28,906 nt of DNA from positions 1 through 28,906 of the forward strand of contig JBBECO010000111.1 of the NCBI GenBank assembly GCA_040881785.1, written 5' to 3'. Positions 26,101 through 28,906 of the stretch are shown here, in pieces. The translations under genes and the position numbers were made by a program. The stretch's first letter is position 1. The number at the start of each line of letters is the position of its first letter. Origin of the DNA: JACDCA01 sp040881785 (lineage in GTDB: Bacteria; Acidobacteriota; Vicinamibacteria; Vicinamibacterales; 2-12-FULL-66-21). The notes under the pieces were generated by a model. The model searched no databases and was not told the DNA's origin. It saw nothing but the letters and a program-made list of their open reading frames with translations.

Positions 26101-26578
26101 GAAGCTGCTGCGCAAGGCCTGGTTCTTCTGGCAGCCGCGCGTGGGCAATCCAACCTGGAATATGCAGTACGCCTTCCGCGGCCACCTCGTCGTTCTCGTG
26201 GACGAGAACACGGCGTCGGACGGCGAGGCGTTTGCCGAAGGGGTGCGCCGGCTGGGGCTGGGGAAGATCATCGGCACGCGCACGTGGGGCGGCGAGATCT
26301 GGCTCTCCGCGAACAATTTCCTGGTCGATCGCGGGATCGCCACGGCGGCCGAGACGGGCGTCTTCGGCCCCGAGGGAGACTGGCTGATCGAGGGCCACGG
26401 CGTGGATCCCGACATCGTCGTGGACAACCTGCCGCATGCGACGTTCAACGGCGGCGACGCGCAACTGGAGGCGGCGATCAAGTACCTGGAGGAGGAAATC
26501 AGGAAGAAGCCGATTCCGAAGCCCGTGGCGCCACGGTATCCGGACAAATCCTTCAAGCGCGGCGGCGGAGGGGCGTAG
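23198..26578 (+). CDS. Secreted tricorn-like protease (S41 family)
   Basis: The protein is 1126 aa from ATG 23198 (MNSIRLYGC), with a signal peptide ending near AAAQ. N-terminal beta-propellers (about 35-550) have TolB-like repeats such as AFSPDGRTIAFSA, RWSPDGKWLAYAS and EFSPDGKWLYFLS. A Lys/Pro/Ala-rich linker (about 565-605) follows, then more propeller, the C1 domain, a PDZ domain (about 835-885, REGDVIETVNGV) and the C2 catalytic domain. Tricorn catalytic positions appear kept: H781 (SALHIF), nucleophile S1007 (NTASDGEAF) and E1065 (IEGHGVDPD). The family cuts peptides released by larger proteases; here it acts outside the cytoplasm. Length and order match bacterial tricorn homologues. 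It is divergent from the VWA cluster. No Shine-Dalgarno is visible. Confidence 0.93.
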   Translation: MNSIRLYGCAAAAAAAVMIGAGAFVPAAAQSGVLGYYRFPAIHHDSLVFTAEGDLWHVGVNGGVAQRLTTHAAEESRPAFSPDGRTIAFSAAYEGPTEVYTLSLDGGIPVRHTYDGAAALVVGWTPGGEILYATRRFATLPNTQLVRVNPRSGARTLVPLAQASDGSYAANGRTLFFTRLAFQGSYTKRYQGGTAQNLWRFADGDREATPLTADYKGTSKHPMPWHGRIYFLSDRDGHMNVWSMAEGGGGLQQHTRHDGLDAQWPSLSNGRIAYQLGADLRVYDIQNNQDRAVPIRLVSDFDHLRERWIKTPMEWVASAHLSPTGDRVVLTARGQLFVAPAQQGRIVEATRDKTVRYRIGRFFPDGQSLLTLGDATGEVEFWRVPANGIGESARLTDDGQVLRWDGIPSPDGGRVAHYDKDQQLWIYDVASKRQTQVAKSDEGGFDDVRWSPDGKWLAYASPASNYMARIHLYSVDSGRSTPITTDRYDSYSPEFSPDGKWLYFLSDRHFVSVVQSPWGSRQPEPFFDKQTKIFHVSLKPGDRSPFQPDDELSGPTPATATDKPAEKPGEKPAQKAGEKPALEKPAAPPAPAPAAQGVKPAPPITVDLTGIETRLLEVPIAAGNYSDLSSDGKRLYFFSRVAGEPRRALRTLPIENKDPKPETFMEDVASYELSQDRKKLLVRKAQDLFVFDVGAKAPADTTKHKVPLGDWSFRLDPRDEWRQMFTEAWRLERDYFYDRGMHGVDWPAVKAKYLPLVDRVTDRAELSDILAQMVGELSALHIFVRGGDLRRGADQVLPASLGATYTRDDTAGGYRVAHIYRSDPDIPGELAPLARTGVDVREGDVIETVNGVPTLSARDLHALLRDQAGKQMRLRVKPKAGGAARDVVVLPISMGRENDLRYDEWEYTRRLAVEKATNNRMGYVHLRAMGGGNMTEWQREFYPVFDREGLIVDVRHNSGGNIDSWILEKLLRKAWFFWQPRVGNPTWNMQYAFRGHLVVLVDENTASDGEAFAEGVRRLGLGKIIGTRTWGGEIWLSANNFLVDRGIATAAETGVFGPEGDWLIEGHGVDPDIVVDNLPHATFNGGDAQLEAAIKYLEEEIRKKPIPKPVAPRYPDKSFKRGGGGA

Positions 26579-26622
26579 AATCGGACCGTCCCGCGGGGCG
26601 CCCGACGTTCTGCATATGTCGT

Positions 26623-26647
26623 CGTCATTTTGCATGTTAAAATGACG
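26623..26647. promoter_or_regulatory. Promoter/operator dyad ahead of the DUF4143 ATPase gene
   Basis: A perfect 9-bp inverted repeat, CGTCATTTT (26623-26631) and AAAATGACG (26639-26647), surrounds GCATGTT. TAAAAT (26638-26643) is a good -10 hexamer inside the right arm, only 6 bp before the GTG start. The AT-rich block stands out in GC-rich DNA. A TGCATATG element lies just upstream at 26611-26618. An autoregulatory operator or a short-leader promoter is inferred. Confidence 0.5.
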
Positions 26648-26649
26648 GC

Positions 26650-27813
26650 GTGGTTAGCAACGCCGATTACCCTCGAATTCTGGCCGCGCCGCAGGGCAGC
26701 TTCTTCCTGTTCGGAATCCGTGGAGTCGGCAAGAGCACCTGGACGCGCCAGGCCTTCCCCAAGGCGCATACGATCGACCTCCTCGATGAGGCCCACTATC
26801 AGCAATTGCTCCTCGATCCCTCGGCGTTCTCCGCCGAGCTCGCGACCGTACCCCGGCACCTCCCGGTGATCGTCGATGAAATCCAGCGCCTGCCGCCGCT
26901 CCTGAACGAGGTCCACCGCGTGATCGAGCGGGAACGGCGACGGTTCATCCTGCTCGGCTCGAGCGCGCGGCGCCTGAAAACGGCGGGCACCAACCTGCTC
27001 GGCGGACGCGCGGTCATTACGACGATGTACCCGCTGGTGCCGGCGGAGCTCGGTGGAGACTTCGATCTCAACACCGTGCTGCGGTTCGGCAGCGTCCCGC
27101 TGATCTGGAACGCGCCCGACCGCCGGGCGACGCTCGACACGTACGTGCAGCTCTATCTCAAGGAGGAGATCCGCGGGGAAGCCATCGTGCGCAACCTGCC
27201 GGCCTTCGCCCGGTTCCTGCAGGTTGCGGCACTCTTCCACGGGCAGGTGATCAACGTCTCGGGACTCGCCCGCGACGCCGCCACGTCGCGCACCACCGTG
27301 GACGGGTACCTCGGCATTCTCGAGGACACGCTCGTGGCGTCGCGGCTCGCGGCCTTCGATCTCCGGCTGCGCGCGCGCGAGCGGCGGCATCCGAAGCTGT
27401 ACTGGGTGGACCCGGGTGTCATGCGGGCGGCCAAACGTCAACTCGGAGCCGTCACGGCCGAAGAGAAGGGTCCGCTCTTCGAAGGCTGGGTCCTGACCCT
27501 GCTTCGGGCGCACAACAGCGCCTCGAGACTCTTCGATGACATCGCCTATTGGTCGCCGGCGCAGGCGCAGGCGACGGAGGTGGACTTCGTGCTCCGCCGC
27601 GGCAAGGAGTATCTCGCGCTGGAGGTGAAGGCGCGGCCGCGGGTAGGCGGTCCGGAGCTGGCCGGACTCCGCGCGATCGCGGACCTTCGGGGCCTGGTCC
27701 GCCGCGTCCTGGTGTACCTGGGCCCACGCGCGCTGCGCACGGCCGACGGCATCGACGTGTGGCCGGTGCAGAAGTTCATCGAGGCGCTGGGGCAGCGGCA
27801 ACTCTGGCCCTAG
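26650..27813 (+). CDS. AAA_14/DUF4143 ATPase
   Basis: The protein is 387 aa from GTG 26650. An N-terminal AAA_14 domain has Walker A GIRGVGKST (22-30), Walker B VIVDEIQRLP, and LLGSSARRLK as a sensor-like segment. The middle has YVQLYLKEEIRGEA, and the C-terminal DUF4143 domain has YWVDPGVMRA, GPLFEGWVL and the nuclease-like pattern TEVDFVLRRGKEYLALEVK. That last motif, with spaced E/D...E-x-K, resembles the PD-(D/E)XK core. Such genes are common, sporadic accessory ATPases with unknown function; some are suspected to be selfish or defence-related. It has no partner gene here. Base composition matches its neighbours, so there is no sign of recent transfer. It is complete and unbroken. Confidence 0.9.
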   Translation: MVSNADYPRILAAPQGSFFLFGIRGVGKSTWTRQAFPKAHTIDLLDEAHYQQLLLDPSAFSAELATVPRHLPVIVDEIQRLPPLLNEVHRVIERERRRFILLGSSARRLKTAGTNLLGGRAVITTMYPLVPAELGGDFDLNTVLRFGSVPLIWNAPDRRATLDTYVQLYLKEEIRGEAIVRNLPAFARFLQVAALFHGQVINVSGLARDAATSRTTVDGYLGILEDTLVASRLAAFDLRLRARERRHPKLYWVDPGVMRAAKRQLGAVTAEEKGPLFEGWVLTLLRAHNSASRLFDDIAYWSPAQAQATEVDFVLRRGKEYLALEVKARPRVGGPELAGLRAIADLRGLVRRVLVYLGPRALRTADGIDVWPVQKFIEALGQRQLWP

Positions 27814-27915
27814 GGGCCCGGCTGACAGCGGGACTGACTCGAACAATCGAAGGAACCGTCCAGGTGGGCGGTGCGTCTAAACCACCGCCAGCCCCATCGA
27901 CCTTCCGGAGGTCAC
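27814..27915. promoter_or_regulatory. Intergenic leader with strong Shine-Dalgarno before the last gene
   Basis: GGAGG at 27907-27911 is four bases before GTG 27916, the strongest ribosome binding site in the window and the reason for choosing that start. A small hairpin, GGCGGT with ACCGCC, lies at about 27869-27891. No clear promoter hexamers are seen. Confidence 0.5.
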
Positions 27916-28906
27916 GTGTCTGTTCGATTGAAGCTGTCGAGCGCCGTCGCTCTCGTACTGGCTGTGTGCCTGCCTGCCGTTCACGCCCAGCAACCTGCCT
28001 CCGCAACGACCCCGCCGAGCGAGCTCGACGCCTTCATGGCACGCGTGCTCGCGCGGCGCGACGTGAACAAGAAGGTTCTGAACGACTACATCCTCGACGA
28101 GCGCGAGCGGTTCGAGATCCTCGGGCCCGGGCGCTTTCCCCTGCATCGCACCAACCGGGAGTACACCTGGTTCGTGCGCGAGGGCATCCACGTGCGCAGC
28201 CCCGTGAAGTTCGACGGCGTGACCGTGCCGGAGCCCGCGCGGGTCGAGGCCGAGGATCGGTGGGTCCGGCGCGAGAAGGCGCGTGCCGAGCGAAAGGCCA
28301 AGGGTCAGAAGGAGGACAACTACGTCGCGGTGGGCACCGAAGGGATCTCGACCAACGTCGTCCCGACCGAGCCCCGCTTCGTGTCCGAGTCGTACTTCAT
28401 GGACTTCAAGTTCGAGCCGGGGAACTACTACCTGGCGGGGCGCGAGGTGCTCGAGGGGCATGAGGTCCTGAAGATCGAGTACTACCCGACGAAGATGTTC
28501 GGCGGAAAAGACGACGAGAAGACGTCCCGCGAGGCGAAGGGCCGCCCTCAGAATCAGCGCGAGCAGGAACTCGAGCACGACATCGCGCGCAAGATGAACA
28601 AGACGGCGCTCGTCACGCTCTGGGTGGATCCGACGAACCACCAGATCGTGAAGTACACGTTCGACAACGTGTGGCTGGACTTCCTGCCCGCCGCGTGGCT
28701 GGTGCGGGTGGACAGCATGCGCGCGTCGATGTCGATGTTCCAGCCGTTCCAGGGGGTCTGGCTGCCGCGCGGGATGGAGGTCTCGGCCGGCGTGACGCTG
28801 GCCAACGGGTCTTTTCAGGCCGGCTACTCGCGGAGCTTCGCCGAGTATCGTCAGGCCGACGTGAAGTCGAAGATCCGGATCCCGAAGCTCGCCGCCTCGG
28901 CGTCCA
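27916..28906 (+). CDS. Secreted protein of unknown function, N-terminal part (runs off the right edge)
   Basis: 330 codons are open to the window end from GTG 27916. The signal peptide is MSVRLKLSSAVALVLAVCLP with cleavage near VHAQ. A conserved-looking helical segment follows, ELDAFMARVLARRDVNKKVL then NDYILDERERFEIL. The middle is charged and Lys/Glu-rich (about 110-135 and 190-215). The final part alternates beta strands: TALVTLWVDPTNHQIVKYTF, FQPFQGVWLPRGMEVS and FQAGYSRSFAEYR. This strand pattern looks like a LolA-like or outer-membrane-associated sheet, but I cannot name the family with confidence. It is in the same direction as the ATPase gene but separated by 102 bp. Confidence 0.8.
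   Translation, partial: MSVRLKLSSAVALVLAVCLPAVHAQQPASATTPPSELDAFMARVLARRDVNKKVLNDYILDERERFEILGPGRFPLHRTNREYTWFVREGIHVRSPVKFDGVTVPEPARVEAEDRWVRREKARAERKAKGQKEDNYVAVGTEGISTNVVPTEPRFVSESYFMDFKFEPGNYYLAGREVLEGHEVLKIEYYPTKMFGGKDDEKTSREAKGRPQNQREQELEHDIARKMNKTALVTLWVDPTNHQIVKYTFDNVWLDFLPAAWLVRVDSMRASMSMFQPFQGVWLPRGMEVSAGVTLANGSFQAGYSRSFAEYRQADVKSKIRIPKLAASAS

Noticed and set aside
23438..26635. Long open frame (over 1000 codons) on the minus strand opposite the tricorn-like gene
   Set aside because: Its translation is Arg/Ala/Val/His-rich with no domain, and it mirrors the codon bias of the real gene in high-GC DNA. The plus-strand protein is complete with catalytic motifs.

Overview
The window is high-GC DNA of a bacterial chromosome. 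It looks like an uncultured Acidobacteriota, most likely of the Vicinamibacteria type; this is inferred from gene content and not proven. Supporting signs are an ATPase-less duplicated FtsX/MacB permease (the ADOP family), many secreted beta-propeller proteins, a tricorn-like protease, a MoxR/von Willebrand factor A (VWA) cluster, and short palindromic or tandem repeats in most gaps between genes. A run of 100 N at 11414-11513, flanked by two identical 55-bp copies, shows this is a scaffolded draft or metagenome assembly. No rRNA, tRNA, CRISPR array, insertion sequence or phage gene was seen, and no gene-free stretch exceeds 300 bases.

Layout. 1-54 is the N-terminal end of a minus-strand gene. 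191-2563 (minus) is an ADOP permease, divergent from a TauE/SafE exporter (2684-3613, plus). A secreted Asp-box (YCF48/BNR-like) propeller follows at 3713-4744 and faces a PQQ sugar dehydrogenase (4972-6201, minus) across a 224-bp array built from 7-bp units. Only 29 bp separate that dehydrogenase from a divergent, probably non-catalytic paralogue (6231-7688, plus).

The core is a minus-strand block from 23004 down to 7790, read in this order: VWA/amidotransferase-fold membrane protein, caspase/legumain-fold protein, DUF4159, MoxR AAA+ ATPase, DUF58, BatA-like VWA membrane protein, giant DUF4175 membrane/coiled-coil protein with a Gly-Gln-Gln tract, zinc-binding M16 peptidase, and metal-site-less M16 partner. 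Several junctions overlap or nearly touch. Three longer gaps of 107-131 bp each carry an inverted repeat. The block resembles MoxR/Bat envelope operons extended by proteolysis modules. Its function is not established, and it is the best candidate here for an under-described system.

On the plus strand from 23198 lie a secreted tricorn-like S41 protease, an AAA_14/DUF4143 ATPase with a dyad just before its GTG start, and the N-terminal 330 codons of a secreted protein that runs off the window.

A second theme is palindromic repeats inside reading frames. At least two genes carry REP-like elements in frame (6812-6889 and 22780-22849), and a third has one in its start region (20605-20624).
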